A stretch of 47,115 bases of DNA from the NCBI GenBank assembly GCA_913047325.1, contig CAJWTP010000006.1:1-47115 (forward strand), in the 5' to 3' direction. The DNA is from an uncultured Gammaproteobacteria bacterium. Lineage in GTDB: Bacteria; Pseudomonadota; Gammaproteobacteria; PS1; Pseudothioglobaceae. Position numbers and translations under genes: made by a program. Shown in pieces: positions 1 to 11,349 of this stretch (position 1 is the first letter of the stretch; each line of letters opens with the position of its first letter). The notes under the pieces are model-generated. The model had not been told where the DNA came from. It ran no database searches and saw nothing but the letters and a program-made list of their open reading frames with translations.

Positions 1-249
1 GAATTTATTAGCCATCAGGATGGTACAACATGGAATAGAGAAAAATCCATTGAGATGTTTACAATGCTTATGAACAACGACGACTTCGTAACTCATGAGT
101 CGCGCTGTCTTTATGAAAATGATGATGCTATGGTTACCCACGGAGTAATGAGCTTTCCAGATGGATCTCGTGAAGCAGTACTAGCCTTTCATCAAATAAA
201 GGATGGAAAAGTTATTCGTATGGAGACCGGCGCAACACTTCTAGAATAA
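1..249 (+). CDS. SnoaL/NTF2-like protein, C-terminal part (truncated by window start)
   Basis: Open frame runs from base 1 in frame with the listed ORF 55..249. Short sequence with a SnoaL-like pattern (ESRCLYENDDAMVTHGVMSFPDGSREAVLAFHQIKDGKVIRMETGATLLE). Confidence 0.5.
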   Translation, partial: EFISHQDGTTWNREKSIEMFTMLMNNDDFVTHESRCLYENDDAMVTHGVMSFPDGSREAVLAFHQIKDGKVIRMETGATLLE

Positions 250-264
250 AAGGCTAGTTTTTTT

Positions 265-741
265 TCAGACGGTTTTGTCTTTTAAAGACAAGGTAAGCTC
301 AAATCTCGCCACCACTTCATCTGAAAGCGAAGGTACAGTTGCCTCTATGTTCATTTTGTAGTTGTGTCTTTCGCCACTCTCGATCGCCTTTTTTACGAGC
401 TCTCTTATAGCTAAACCGTCATTACAGGAGAAATGGACATCCCCCTCCGGACGCTTGAGAAAATCGGCCTTGAAATCTTTGAAAATGAGGTGAATATTGC
501 GTCCACTCTCAGCAATAGGGTCCATTGCAAGAAAACCGCCTGTGACGTCTGCACCTACTGCTAGTGCGCCAAAATACATACTACCTAGATGATTTTTGGT
601 TCTTCGTCTTAATGCAATCCTAATCTCTAATCTTTCATCGGTATGCTCGATAACTTTTGGCCTACAAAGCCAAATGAGTGGTACTTTGAAAATACCAAAT
701 TTAAGTATCATTTTTGTAGTATTAAATTCCCTCGATGACAT
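265..741 (-). CDS. Hotdog-fold thioesterase-like protein (DUF4442/PaaI-like)
   Basis: 158 aa ORF. Hotdog-like segment HLGSMYFGALAVGADVTGGFLAM. Family call is by eye. Confidence 0.55.
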   Translation of the reverse strand: MSSREFNTTKMILKFGIFKVPLIWLCRPKVIEHTDERLEIRIALRRRTKNHLGSMYFGALAVGADVTGGFLAMDPIAESGRNIHLIFKDFKADFLKRPEGDVHFSCNDGLAIRELVKKAIESGERHNYKMNIEATVPSLSDEVVARFELTLSLKDKTV

Positions 742-1044
742 ATATGTTTAACCCAACCAAATAAATTTCAATATTGAAATTATAGAGACCTTCTAAATAG
801 GCGTTTTTATATTATATTGGAAATGCTTACTTTGCATTAATGGATATGTTTTTTACTAACATTGATATTAATAGATCATCTAAATGAGAATCGTAAATTG
901 GTCATATTGATTTCTATAAGGTTTAAATGTATAAATTAAATTATTAATTCATATATATGATATAATATATTCCATTAAATTTATATGTTAAACTTACAAT
1001 TAACGTATACAACAGAATTGTTTATTTTTATAGGAGAATAGGAC

Positions 1045-1326
1045 ATGATTCAATTCATTGTTCATGATGAGAATGACTCTGTAGGCGTTGTCACCGTTGA
1101 AGGTCTTAAGACTAATGACACATTAACTGGCTGGATAATGGATCAGGACAAGTTAATCGATATCAAGATCAACCAAGACATCCCTATTGGACATAAAGTG
1201 GCTATAAGGGAACTCAAAAAAGATAGCACAGTAATAAAATACGGAACCGACATCGGTCGCGCAATTTCAGATATATCCGCAGGCGATCACTTACATGTAC
1301 ATAACGTAAAAACAAAAAGGTGGTAG
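1045..1326 (+). CDS. suyA: (2R)-sulfolactate sulfo-lyase subunit alpha (SAF domain, UxaA N-terminal-like)
   Basis: 93 aa SAF-domain protein ([11 protein letters not shown]...IPIGHKVAI...[28 protein letters not shown]) directly before an altronate dehydratase-like large subunit, followed by hpsN-like and comC-like genes. RBS-like aggag upstream. Confidence 0.8.
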   Translation: MIQFIVHDENDSVGVVTVEGLKTNDTLTGWIMDQDKLIDIKINQDIPIGHKVAIRELKKDSTVIKYGTDIGRAISDISAGDHLHVHNVKTKRW

Positions 1327-1327
1327 T

Positions 1328-2494
1328 ATGAAATTAGACCAAAAAATTTATGGATTTCGTCGTGATAATAACCGAGTAGGTATTCGTAATTACGTCGTTA
1401 TCCTGCCAGTTGACGATATATCAAACGCGGCATGTGAAGCCGTTGCCAATAATATTAAAGGCACTATCGCATTACCCCACCCATACGGAAGATTGCAATT
1501 TGGCGAAGACTTGGACTTACACTTTCGTACAATGATTGGTGCTGGCGCTAACCCTAATGTTGCAGCTGTTGTGGTCATCGGCATTGAGCCGGGCTGGACC
1601 CAAAAGATTGTCGACGGTATTGCCGTAACAGGGAAGCCGGTCAAAGGTTTCTCAATCGAGAAGAAAGGCGACATCCAGACCATTGCTGACGCCTCTAAAG
1701 CAGCCTACGACATGGTTCATTATGCTAGCGGCCTGCAGCGAGAGCCTTGCGATATTAGCGAGCTATGGGTATCGACCAAGTGTGGTGAATCCGACACAAC
1801 GTCGGGTTTCGGTTCAAATCCAGCCGTTGGAAATGCATTCGATAAATTATATGAAATTAACAGCACTTTGTTGTTTGGCGAAACATCAGAAATTACCGGT
1901 GGCGAACATTTAGTTGAAGCGAGATGCGCCAATAAGGCTGTCGCTGAACAGTTTATGTTTATGTTTAATCGCTACCAAGACATGATAGAGAGATTTAAGA
2001 CGGACGATCTATCTGAATCACAGCCAACTAAAGGAAATATTGAAGGCGGTCTGACTACTATTGAAGAGAAAGCCCTTGGCAATATCCAAAAGATTGGTAA
2101 AAAATGCCAAGTCGATGGTGTATTGGACAAGGCCGAAATGCCAACTGGAAAAGGATTATGGTTTATGGACTCATCATCTGCAGCAGCTGAAATGGTTACT
2201 TTGTGTGCTGCCTCTGGTTATGTAGCGCACTTTTTCCCTACCGGACAGGGAAATATCATCGGCAACCCCATTCTCCCTGTAATAAAAATTTGTGCCAATC
2301 CGAGAACAGTTAGAACAATGTCTGAACACGTTGATGTTGATGTAACAGGTCTACTAAATCGAGACATCAACCTCGACCAAGCAGGAGATAAATTACTTGA
2401 AAACCTGATCTGCACTGCTAATGGTAGAATGACTGCTGCTGAGATACTTGGCCATCAAGAGTTTGTATTAACGCGTTTATATGAGAGTGCCTAA
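1328..2494 (+). CDS. suyB: (2R)-sulfolactate sulfo-lyase subunit beta (UxaA/altronate dehydratase C-terminal family)
   Basis: 388 aa; [77 protein letters not shown]. Adjacent to suyA. Confidence 0.82.
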   Translation: MKLDQKIYGFRRDNNRVGIRNYVVILPVDDISNAACEAVANNIKGTIALPHPYGRLQFGEDLDLHFRTMIGAGANPNVAAVVVIGIEPGWTQKIVDGIAVTGKPVKGFSIEKKGDIQTIADASKAAYDMVHYASGLQREPCDISELWVSTKCGESDTTSGFGSNPAVGNAFDKLYEINSTLLFGETSEITGGEHLVEARCANKAVAEQFMFMFNRYQDMIERFKTDDLSESQPTKGNIEGGLTTIEEKALGNIQKIGKKCQVDGVLDKAEMPTGKGLWFMDSSSAAAEMVTLCAASGYVAHFFPTGQGNIIGNPILPVIKICANPRTVRTMSEHVDVDVTGLLNRDINLDQAGDKLLENLICTANGRMTAAEILGHQEFVLTRLYESA

Positions 2495-2527
2495 CATTGA
2501 TGGATTAGTCGCCTTAGGGGTTAGCAA

Positions 2528-3547
2528 TTGCAAAACACACTACAGTTGGATGAAAATGAGGCATGGAAGTTAGCATTTGATGTTCTGCAACACCACCAGA
2601 CATCGACGGAAAATGCTAAAGAGGTCGCTGATGCGTTAATTTGCGCTGAGATTGACGGTCAATCCGGACATGGTCTTTCACGCATACCTTCCTACATACA
2701 ACAGTTATCTTCCGGCAAGGTTGACGGCAATGCAAAACCTATAATTGTTAGCAGTAATGGAGCTGTTATTAGGATTGACGCAAAAAATGGTTTTGCCTAT
2801 CCGGCTCTCTCATTAGCGATAAAAGAGGTAGCCAGCTACAGTAAAAAATATGGCATCGCAGTTGCCAGTATTTCTCATTCACATCATTTTGGGCAAGCTG
2901 GACGTCATGTTGAACGCCTAGCAGAGTCTGGACTGATAGGTTTAATGTTTGGCAATACCCCTAAAGCAATCACACCATGGGGAGGATCTCAAGCTTTATT
3001 CGGCACTAATCCGATTGCATTCTCTGCGCCTCGTGGTAAAGCTCCACCACTGGTGGTTGATTTAAGCTTAAGCAAAGTAGCTCGCGGCAAAGTGATGTTG
3101 GCCAATCAAAAAAATGAGCGCATACCTCAAGGTTGGGCGATAGACGAACAAGGCAATCCAACGACCGATGCAAAAAAAGCTCTTGCAGGAGCCATGCTTC
3201 CAATTGGCGATGCCAAAGGTAGCGCCTTAGCTTTGATGGTAGAAATACTTAGCGCGGCACTTACTGGCTCAAATTTCGGCTTTGAGGCGAGCTCGTTTTT
3301 TGATTCAGAGGGCGACTCACCAGGAGTAGGACAACTCATAATTGCGATAGACCCAGGCTTCTTTTCTGGGGACGTTTTTAGTGAACGTATGGAAACAATT
3401 ATAAGCGCCATACTTGAGCAACCCTCGACGAGACTGCCAGGTAATAAACGCCTAGAAAAAAGAAAATGGCGTGAAAAAACAAAAAAAATAGCTGTATCAA
3501 AAGAACTTTATGATGAGATTGGTAAGCTAACAGAATCAATATTATGA
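2528..3547 (+). CDS. comC: Malate/L-lactate dehydrogenase (Ldh_2) family, likely (R)-sulfolactate dehydrogenase ComC-like
   Basis: 339 aa, apparent TTG start. Ldh_2 motifs: ADALICAEIDGQSGHGLSRIPSYIQQL, SHHFGQAGRHVERLAESGLIGLMFGNTPKAITPWGG, FGTNPIAFSAPR. Substrate inferred from the suyAB/hpsN context. Confidence 0.7.
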   Translation: MQNTLQLDENEAWKLAFDVLQHHQTSTENAKEVADALICAEIDGQSGHGLSRIPSYIQQLSSGKVDGNAKPIIVSSNGAVIRIDAKNGFAYPALSLAIKEVASYSKKYGIAVASISHSHHFGQAGRHVERLAESGLIGLMFGNTPKAITPWGGSQALFGTNPIAFSAPRGKAPPLVVDLSLSKVARGKVMLANQKNERIPQGWAIDEQGNPTTDAKKALAGAMLPIGDAKGSALALMVEILSAALTGSNFGFEASSFFDSEGDSPGVGQLIIAIDPGFFSGDVFSERMETIISAILEQPSTRLPGNKRLEKRKWREKTKKIAVSKELYDEIGKLTESIL

Positions 3548-3586
3548 TCAATGCAAGATAGTGGAATTAAAACTAAAATTAATTAA

Positions 3587-4915
<1,329 letters not shown>

Positions 4916-4920
4916 ATTAT

Positions 4921-5682
4921 ATGGATTTAGCTAATTTTTCACTGGACAATAAAATTGCCCTAGTAACCGGTGGCAGCAGTGGTGTTGGTAAAATGATAGC
5001 ATTAGCATTAGCCCGTGCAGGGGCATTTGTTTGGATTGCAAGCATAGATGACAATGCAGATGAAACCATAAAAGAGATAGAAGAGCTAGGCTCTCAAGCG
5101 GCATTTTTTCGAGTTGATGTTGCCAATTCCAATAAATTAGAAGAGATGCTATCTGAGATCTACAGCGCGTCAAAAAAAATAGATATTTTAATTAACGCTG
5201 CCGGTATAAATGTCAGACTTCCAGCTGAAGAAATGACACTCAATGCTTGGCAAAAAACCATAGATATCAATTTAACCGCGCCCTACCAATTAAGTCAATT
5301 GGTTGTTGAAAAGATGAAAGAAAGTGGCTGGGGAAGAATTATTAATATTGCTTCCTTGCAGTCCCTTCGAGCATTCGACAATAGCATTCCCTACGGTGCA
5401 AGCAAGGGCGGAGTGATGCAGCTGACTCGCGCATTAGCCCAGGCCTACTCTAAACACGGCATACTTGTTAACGCTATTGCACCGGGATTTTTTCATACCA
5501 AGCTAACTGAATCATTATTTCAAGACCCTGAAAAGTTACAAGTTTTAGCAGATAAAACAATGATGAATCGTAACGGCGAAGAAGATGACTTATTTGGCAT
5601 CAGTGTCTTTCTATGTAGTGATGCTAATTCATATATTACAGGCCAAACAATATTCTTAGATGGAGGCTTTTCAGCGCAATGA
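4921..5682 (+). CDS. SDR-family NAD(P)-dependent oxidoreductase, candidate DHPS 2-dehydrogenase (HpsO/HpsP role)
   Basis: TGGSSGVGK Rossmann motif, NAAG, YGASK catalytic motif; 5 bp after hpsN-like. Confidence 0.75.
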   Translation: MDLANFSLDNKIALVTGGSSGVGKMIALALARAGAFVWIASIDDNADETIKEIEELGSQAAFFRVDVANSNKLEEMLSEIYSASKKIDILINAAGINVRLPAEEMTLNAWQKTIDINLTAPYQLSQLVVEKMKESGWGRIINIASLQSLRAFDNSIPYGASKGGVMQLTRALAQAYSKHGILVNAIAPGFFHTKLTESLFQDPEKLQVLADKTMMNRNGEEDDLFGISVFLCSDANSYITGQTIFLDGGFSAQ

Positions 5683-6689
5683 TGGATACAATGGCAGCAG
5701 TGGTTTATACCGCTCCCGAAGAAATGACCTATGTTCCTGAGTACCGATCTACTCAACAAGATCGCGATGACGACGTTTTATTACGCATTGAGTCTGTAGG
5801 TATCTGTGGCTCCGACATGCACGCCTACCACGGCAAAGATCCGAGAAGAAAGCCAGGCCTTATTCTGGGACATGAATTTTGCGGAGAAATTGTTGAAGGC
5901 AGTAGACAAGGTCAATTGGTTACAGGCAACCCATTGATTACCTGCGGTAAATGTGATTTTTGCTTACAAGGTCGTGACAATCTATGCACAGATAGAGATA
6001 TGATTGGAATGACTAGGCTAGGCGCTTTTGCGCAATTTATGGCTATACCTGAGCGTTGTTTAATTGATGCGCCAAATGATATGAACCCTAATCATATCGC
6101 CCTAACTGAACCTGCTGCGACAGTCATACATGCTGTTGACCTAGCCATTAATGGATTAAACCAACCCATAAATGAATGTCGGGTTATGGTTATTGGGGCA
6201 GGGGCAATTGGCCTTTTAACAGCATTATTGCTAAAGTCCTATGGTGTCAAAATGCAAGTTTTAGAGACCAACCTGTCTCGTCATCTATGTGTAAAAGAGC
6301 ATGTCGGCATTGATCCGACCAATCCCCTTACTGAATCGATCAACGATAATTCATTTGATGTTGTTATCGACTGCGTGGGCAGTAAAAAAACAAGCTCGCT
6401 TTCATTTAAAACTATCAAAGCGGGTGGCGTTATTGTTAATGTTGGTCTGCAAAACTGGACAAGTGAGATTGATATAAGAAAACTCACCTTACAAGAGATT
6501 AAGTTGATTGGTTGCTATACATACACTATGAAAGATTTTAAATCTGCACTAAAGGCAATTGAAGAAGGTAGATTTGGCAACTTGTCCTGGATAAGCGAAC
6601 TTCCCCTGTCAGATGCTAATTTAGCCTTCAAAAAACTACATAATGGTACAATGGCATCGGCTAAAGTAATACTGAAACCACACAAATAA
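5679..6689 (+). CDS. Zinc-dependent medium-chain alcohol dehydrogenase, candidate second DHPS 2-dehydrogenase (HpsO/HpsP role)
   Basis: GICGSDMHAYHGKDPRRKPGLILGHEFCGE; structural Zn cysteines CGKCDFCLQGRDNLC; 4-bp ATGA overlap with the upstream SDR. Confidence 0.78.
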   Translation: MMDTMAAVVYTAPEEMTYVPEYRSTQQDRDDDVLLRIESVGICGSDMHAYHGKDPRRKPGLILGHEFCGEIVEGSRQGQLVTGNPLITCGKCDFCLQGRDNLCTDRDMIGMTRLGAFAQFMAIPERCLIDAPNDMNPNHIALTEPAATVIHAVDLAINGLNQPINECRVMVIGAGAIGLLTALLLKSYGVKMQVLETNLSRHLCVKEHVGIDPTNPLTESINDNSFDVVIDCVGSKKTSSLSFKTIKAGGVIVNVGLQNWTSEIDIRKLTLQEIKLIGCYTYTMKDFKSALKAIEEGRFGNLSWISELPLSDANLAFKKLHNGTMASAKVILKPHK

Positions 6690-6704
6690 ATAATTTTTCC
6701 AGAA

Positions 6705-7475
6705 ATGAGTATAACCGACCTTAATTTTGATATCGATCGCAATAGCCAAACCCCTATGTGGCTTCAGATCAGGGATGAACTTTATAATTGTCTTCACCAA
6801 GAAATATTAAGACCTGGTCAACTTATTCCTAATGAAAAAACCCTAGTAGAGTTATTTAATGTGTCAATTGGCACCGTTAGAAAAGCGATCGGCGCTCTAG
6901 AGAATGAAGGGATATTGATTCGTAAACAGGGTCTTGGAACCTTTGTTTTCGAGCATGATGCCAATAGTTTTCAATTTAAATATTTTCATTTTGTACCTAG
7001 AAACAGTGAAGAGACTGTGATTCCTAATGTTGAGCTTGTTTCCTTTGAAAGGAAGAAAGCTACCAAGTCAGAAATAGAAATACTTAATCTGCCCGCCGAT
7101 AACAGAAACGTTTTTCATATATACAACAAACTAGGTTTTAGAAATAAATTCTATATCGTTGATAAGATTATTATTTCTGTAGCTAAATTCCTTTCTCTGA
7201 CAGAGGAAATGTATGTCAATCGAAATAATACAATTTATAACCTATACCAAAATAAATTCAATATCTTTATAACAGACTGCTCTGAAAAAATAAGGACAGT
7301 TCCAGCCAATGGGGAGACGGCTAAAATCCTAGGCATCGACATTGACACACCGCTTTTAAGAATTGACCGTACCGGCTATACCTATCATAATGAAATAGTT
7401 GAAATCCGAACTTCGTATGTTCATACTAGTGATATTGATTACGTTAGACCTCACTTTAGCGCGCTGGGAGAGTGA
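6705..7475 (+). CDS. GntR-family (HutC/UTRA) transcriptional regulator
   Basis: N-terminal wHTH (PMWLQIRDELYNCLHQEILRPGQLIPNEKTLVELFNVSIGTVRKAIGALENEGILIRKQGLGTFV) plus UTRA-like C-terminus (LLRIDRTGYTYHNEIVEIRTSYVHTSDIDY). Confidence 0.85.
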   Translation: MSITDLNFDIDRNSQTPMWLQIRDELYNCLHQEILRPGQLIPNEKTLVELFNVSIGTVRKAIGALENEGILIRKQGLGTFVFEHDANSFQFKYFHFVPRNSEETVIPNVELVSFERKKATKSEIEILNLPADNRNVFHIYNKLGFRNKFYIVDKIIISVAKFLSLTEEMYVNRNNTIYNLYQNKFNIFITDCSEKIRTVPANGETAKILGIDIDTPLLRIDRTGYTYHNEIVEIRTSYVHTSDIDYVRPHFSALGE

Positions 7476-7514
7476 TCAGCTAATCAATACTCGTTCTATT
7501 TACCTTTTTGCGTC

Positions 7515-8057
7515 TTAGCCTTTAAAAGCGCTATCAGAAAGTAGGTATTTTATTTCTGCCTCCGTACTCTTTCTGCCCAATGTAGCATTCCTGTGCGGGA
7601 ACCTCCCGAATCTTTTTACTATATCTCTATGATGCTTTGAGTATTCTAGGTTGAAGTTATATTTTTGAAAAAGCTTAACCTGCAGATCTTGATCTTCCAT
7701 ATTTTCGCTATGCATCAAGGGCATGAATAAAAAAAGCAATTTGTCTTTGCTTAATTTTTTATCAAAACCCTGACTAATTGCATTCAAGACTATCTTTACT
7801 GCCTTTTTCTCTGTTTGAAAGCTTTTGGGTTGACCTCTGAACATATTGAGAGGAAATTGATCTAATATTATGACTAGCGCTAAGGAGCCTTCGGCAGATT
7901 TCTGCCACTCATCATAAAGTCCGTCAGCAGCCCTTAGCCATAACTTTTCATAACGCCGCTTAATTTCTTTATCTATTTCCGGTGTCGAGGAAAACCAATA
8001 CTTTTCACTTCTCCCAGAAAACCAATAGTCGATAATATCAAGACTACCTAACTCCAT
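7515..8057 (-). CDS. DUF924 family protein
   Basis: 180 aa; IIDYWFSG..KYWFSS..., LVIILDQFPLNMFRGQPKSF, LFLFMPLMHSENMEDQDLQVKLF, HHRDIVKRFGRFPHRNATLGR. Confidence 0.85.
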   Translation of the reverse strand: MELGSLDIIDYWFSGRSEKYWFSSTPEIDKEIKRRYEKLWLRAADGLYDEWQKSAEGSLALVIILDQFPLNMFRGQPKSFQTEKKAVKIVLNAISQGFDKKLSKDKLLFLFMPLMHSENMEDQDLQVKLFQKYNFNLEYSKHHRDIVKRFGRFPHRNATLGRKSTEAEIKYLLSDSAFKG

Positions 8058-8068
8058 TGGTAATCTAT

Positions 8069-9394
8069 TTAATTCCCATACAAATAATTAGGTAGCCATA
8101 AAACTATCTGTGGAAACATAATAATCAAAAATAAACCAACCACCTGAATAACCATGAATTGCATCATGCCCTTATAGATATCTGACAAGTCCCAATCAGG
8201 CGCCACCCCTTTCAAAAAGTATGCCGACAACGCAACCGGCGGCGAAAGCCAGGCTGTCTGCAGGTTAACTGCAACTAGGATTCCAAACCAAGTCAGATTA
8301 AATCCTAGCTGCTCTATCAAAGGCAGAATAATTGGAATAATAATTAGAACTATTGGCACCCACTCTAATGGCCAAGCCAAAAGGAATATAAAAGCCATAA
8401 TCATCAACAATAAAATCGTTGGCGGCAAATCAAGCATCATCAACCATTCAGTTACCATGGTCGGCGTTCCCAGCCTTGAAAATACTGAGCCAAAAAAGTT
8501 TGAAGCAGCAACCAAAACCATTATTAGCGTGGTAATTTCAAGGGTCTTTAACAAGGAATCTTTAAAAGACTGTAAAGTTAATTTACGATAGGCTAGCGTT
8601 AAAATTATCGCACCGACAGCACCCATAGCAGCGCCTTCAGTAGGGGTAGCGAGACCAAACAATATACTTCCAAGCGATGAACCCACCAAGAGAACCGGCG
8701 GAACTAGCCCTTTAAAAAACTCAATCCAAACATGCTTCATTGATGTTGGGCGAAGCTCCTCAGGTACAACAGGGCCCAATGATGGATTTAGATGGCACCT
8801 AATAAGCGTATAGCCGGTGTAGAGAACTGCCAACATCAAACCCGGCATGATTGCTGCAGCAAACAAGTCTGTTACTGGGACATTTAAAATAGGCCCCATA
8901 ACAACCAGCATAATGCTCGGTGGTATCAATATACCTAGAGTTCCACCGGCAGTAATTGAACCAGCGGCCAAGCGCACATCATACTTCGCCCTATTCATTG
9001 TTTTGGCTGACATAATTCCAAGAATTGTCACCGACGCCCCAACAATTCCAGTTGCCGCACCAAATATAGTTGACACGAAAAGTACTGCAACAAATAAAGA
9101 CCCCTTGGTTTTAGATAATGCCATCTGGACGGATGTGAATAGCCTCTCCATCAAGTTTGCTTTCTCCATCAGAATACCCATAAAGGTAAACAAAGGAATC
9201 GCCGCAAGTGTCTGCTCCAACATGCTCGCAGAGAAGTTAAAAGTCATCAAATAAAAGACTAATTTACCGAAGCCAAGATAGCCAAAGAAAACACCTAAAA
9301 AGATTAACGTAAAGGAGATAGGAAAGCCGATAAAAATGGCAAACAGCATTGCTGCAATTAAAATCATGCCTAGCACTTCTGGAGTCATGGCCAT
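8069..9394 (-). CDS. dctM: TRAP transporter large permease subunit (DctM)
   Basis: 441 aa hydrophobic protein with DctM signatures (AIPLFTFMGILMEKANLMERLF, AGGTLGILIPPSIMLVV, PTEGAAMGAVGA). Confidence 0.9.
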   Translation of the reverse strand: MAMTPEVLGMILIAAMLFAIFIGFPISFTLIFLGVFFGYLGFGKLVFYLMTFNFSASMLEQTLAAIPLFTFMGILMEKANLMERLFTSVQMALSKTKGSLFVAVLFVSTIFGAATGIVGASVTILGIMSAKTMNRAKYDVRLAAGSITAGGTLGILIPPSIMLVVMGPILNVPVTDLFAAAIMPGLMLAVLYTGYTLIRCHLNPSLGPVVPEELRPTSMKHVWIEFFKGLVPPVLLVGSSLGSILFGLATPTEGAAMGAVGAIILTLAYRKLTLQSFKDSLLKTLEITTLIMVLVAASNFFGSVFSRLGTPTMVTEWLMMLDLPPTILLLMIMAFIFLLAWPLEWVPIVLIIIPIILPLIEQLGFNLTWFGILVAVNLQTAWLSPPVALSAYFLKGVAPDWDLSDIYKGMMQFMVIQVVGLFLIIMFPQIVLWLPNYLYGN

Positions 9395-9993
9395 CTCCTA
9401 TGTTTAACTGCATACACGCACTTGAGCACCTCTGATACACCTTGTATCAATAGAAGCACTATTCCTATTACTAAAACAGTCTTGATTGGACCCATGAGTG
9501 GCATCCAGGCAGTATCCATCCCTCTTTCCATTTGTGACCAAGATTTATGAGCGTACTTATAGCATGCCCAAACAGCTCCGATTAATCCAGGAAAATAAAA
9601 CAATAGATACAAAGCGAGATCAACCGAGGCTTGTATTCTGATAGACCAATTACGATAGATAAAGTCAGCACGAATATGCACGCCTTTTGAAAGCGCATAA
9701 CCGGCTCCGAGCATAAACATAGCGCCAGCAAACATTCTACTAATGTCGTAGGCCCACATCGTCGGGGCATTAAAGAAATGCCTCGCAACCACTTCATAAA
9801 ACATAGAAACAAACACTGGTACAGTAAGCCAACAAGCTATCTGTCCCACTCTTAAGCTAAAAAGATCAATCCCAAGAATCGTCTTAGCCATATACTTGGG
9901 CATATCATCAGGCATAACACCAGTGTATGATCGCCCTTCAGCAACCATTTCATCAGTAGTGTCTAACTGACTATAATCTTCCTCTTCTGACAT
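9385..9993 (-). CDS. dctQ: TRAP transporter small permease subunit (DctQ)
   Basis: 202 aa, four-TM-like; RHFFNAPTMWAYDISRMFAGAMFMLGAGYALSKGVHIRADFIY; overlaps dctM by 10 bp. Confidence 0.88.
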   Translation of the reverse strand: MSEEEDYSQLDTTDEMVAEGRSYTGVMPDDMPKYMAKTILGIDLFSLRVGQIACWLTVPVFVSMFYEVVARHFFNAPTMWAYDISRMFAGAMFMLGAGYALSKGVHIRADFIYRNWSIRIQASVDLALYLLFYFPGLIGAVWACYKYAHKSWSQMERGMDTAWMPLMGPIKTVLVIGIVLLLIQGVSEVLKCVYAVKHRRWP

Positions 9994-10142
9994 ATTGAAT
10001 ACCTTTGGCTAAATAAAAAAGTGATGAAAAATCATCTTACCTTTTAATAGGTCTAACTCCCAATTAGATTTTATATATTGAGTTGAGAATAACTAAATAA
10101 ATATATAAAAACAAACTGTATTGTACCTAACAAGAAGCCATT

Positions 10143-10169
10143 GCTGGTGGCAGGAGACTGGCCACCAGC
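10143..10169 (-). other. Stem-loop between dctP and dctQ
   Basis: 9-bp perfect arms GCTGGTGGC (10143-10151) / GCCACCAGC (10161-10169), 9-nt loop. Confidence 0.6.
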
Positions 10170-10187
10170 TAAAGCCCCATCAAACTT

Positions 10188-10226
10188 AAAAAAAAAGTTG
10201 CCAACAGTATTAACTGTTGGCAACTT
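10188..10226 (-). terminator. Rho-independent terminator-like hairpin downstream of dctP (minus strand)
   Basis: Perfect 14-bp inverted repeat AAGTTGCCAACAGT (10195-10208) / ACTGTTGGCAACTT (10213-10226). On the minus strand it is followed by a run of T (A-run 10188-10196 on plus). Confidence 0.85.
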
Positions 10227-10251
10227 AGTTTACAAATATAGCGATGAATCT

Positions 10252-11349
10252 TTACTTCAGAGTATCAGCAAACGCTTTACCTAGCTTAGCATTTGATGCT
10301 TGCGAACCAGCCCAGAAAGGCACCGCAATCTTAGCAAAATCTTTCTGAGATTGCCAAACTTCTGCAAAGAAGGCGTTGTCTGCAGCATTCTTTTCAAGCG
10401 TATCCTTCGCAGCGTTCATGTAAGCAGGGAAGTAATCAGCTGGAGTATCCATCAGCTGTACACCCCAATTCTCTGTCAAGTCTTTCAAAGCTAAACCGTT
10501 TTGGTAGATACGGTTAGACATTGAACGAATCAATGAAGCGTCTGCAGCAATATTTATTGCAGCTTGGTCAGTCTCAGAAAGGCTATCCCAAACGTCGCCA
10601 TTGATATACATGTCAGCATTCACAACAACTTGGTGAAGTCCTTGCAAGTAGTAGTACTTAAGAACCTTCTGGAAACCAAAGTCTCTGTCTGGTTGAGGGC
10701 AGCACCACTCTGCTGCATCAATAACACCTTTCTCAAGTGCAGGCAGAATATCTCCACCACCCATAGCTACTGAAGCGACACCAATGTCTTTGTAGGTTTG
10801 ACCTGGAATTCCAGGAGGTGTACGGAATCTTAGCTTACGGAAGTCATCCATATTATTGATTGGTTCTTTAAACCAACCAAGCGCTTCCGGTCCAACAGGT
10901 TGCAACATAAGGCCATGAATATTCATGCCCATTTCATCCCATAGTTGATCATAAAGCTCTTTACCACCAGCACTATGGAACCAAGAAACCCATGCGATAT
11001 TATCAATACCGACACCAGCACCTGCAACAGGAGAACCAAACAACATCGCTGCTGGATGCTTGCCAGACCAGTAATGCGTCCATGCAAATCCACCATCAAG
11101 CAAACCTGCGTCTACTGCATCTAAAACATCATTATTAGGCACAACAGAACCGCCAGGTACAATCTCCATCAACACTCTACCATCAGTCAACGTCGCAACA
11201 TTAGCTGCAAATTCTTTAAGCATCACAACTTCACTGGTGCTGCTTCCTATAACAGATTGTATTTTCATTTTTGTAACTGCCATTGCGCTAGAACTAAAGC
11301 TGAAAGCTAGTAGCGCAGTGAGCATCAAAACATATTTATTTTTTAACAT
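10252..11349 (-). CDS. dctP: TRAP transporter solute-binding protein (DctP family)
   Basis: 365 aa with signal peptide (MLKNKYVLMLTALLAFSFSSSAMA); DctP motifs (LRFRTPPGIPGQTYKDIGVASVAMGGGDILPALEKGVIDAAEWCCPQPDRDFGF). Confidence 0.88.
   Translation of the reverse strand: MLKNKYVLMLTALLAFSFSSSAMAVTKMKIQSVIGSSTSEVVMLKEFAANVATLTDGRVLMEIVPGGSVVPNNDVLDAVDAGLLDGGFAWTHYWSGKHPAAMLFGSPVAGAGVGIDNIAWVSWFHSAGGKELYDQLWDEMGMNIHGLMLQPVGPEALGWFKEPINNMDDFRKLRFRTPPGIPGQTYKDIGVASVAMGGGDILPALEKGVIDAAEWCCPQPDRDFGFQKVLKYYYLQGLHQVVVNADMYINGDVWDSLSETDQAAINIAADASLIRSMSNRIYQNGLALKDLTENWGVQLMDTPADYFPAYMNAAKDTLEKNAADNAFFAEVWQSQKDFAKIAVPFWAGSQASNAKLGKAFADTLK

Noticed and set aside
742-1044. AT-rich segment upstream of suyA as a small RNA or riboswitch
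   Set aside because: Only low-complexity AT repeats seen; no convincing stable stem or conserved motif by eye.
8847-9254. 135-aa plus-strand ORF inside dctM
   Set aside because: Fully antisense to a strongly supported DctM frame; composition looks like a shadow ORF and no domain recognised.
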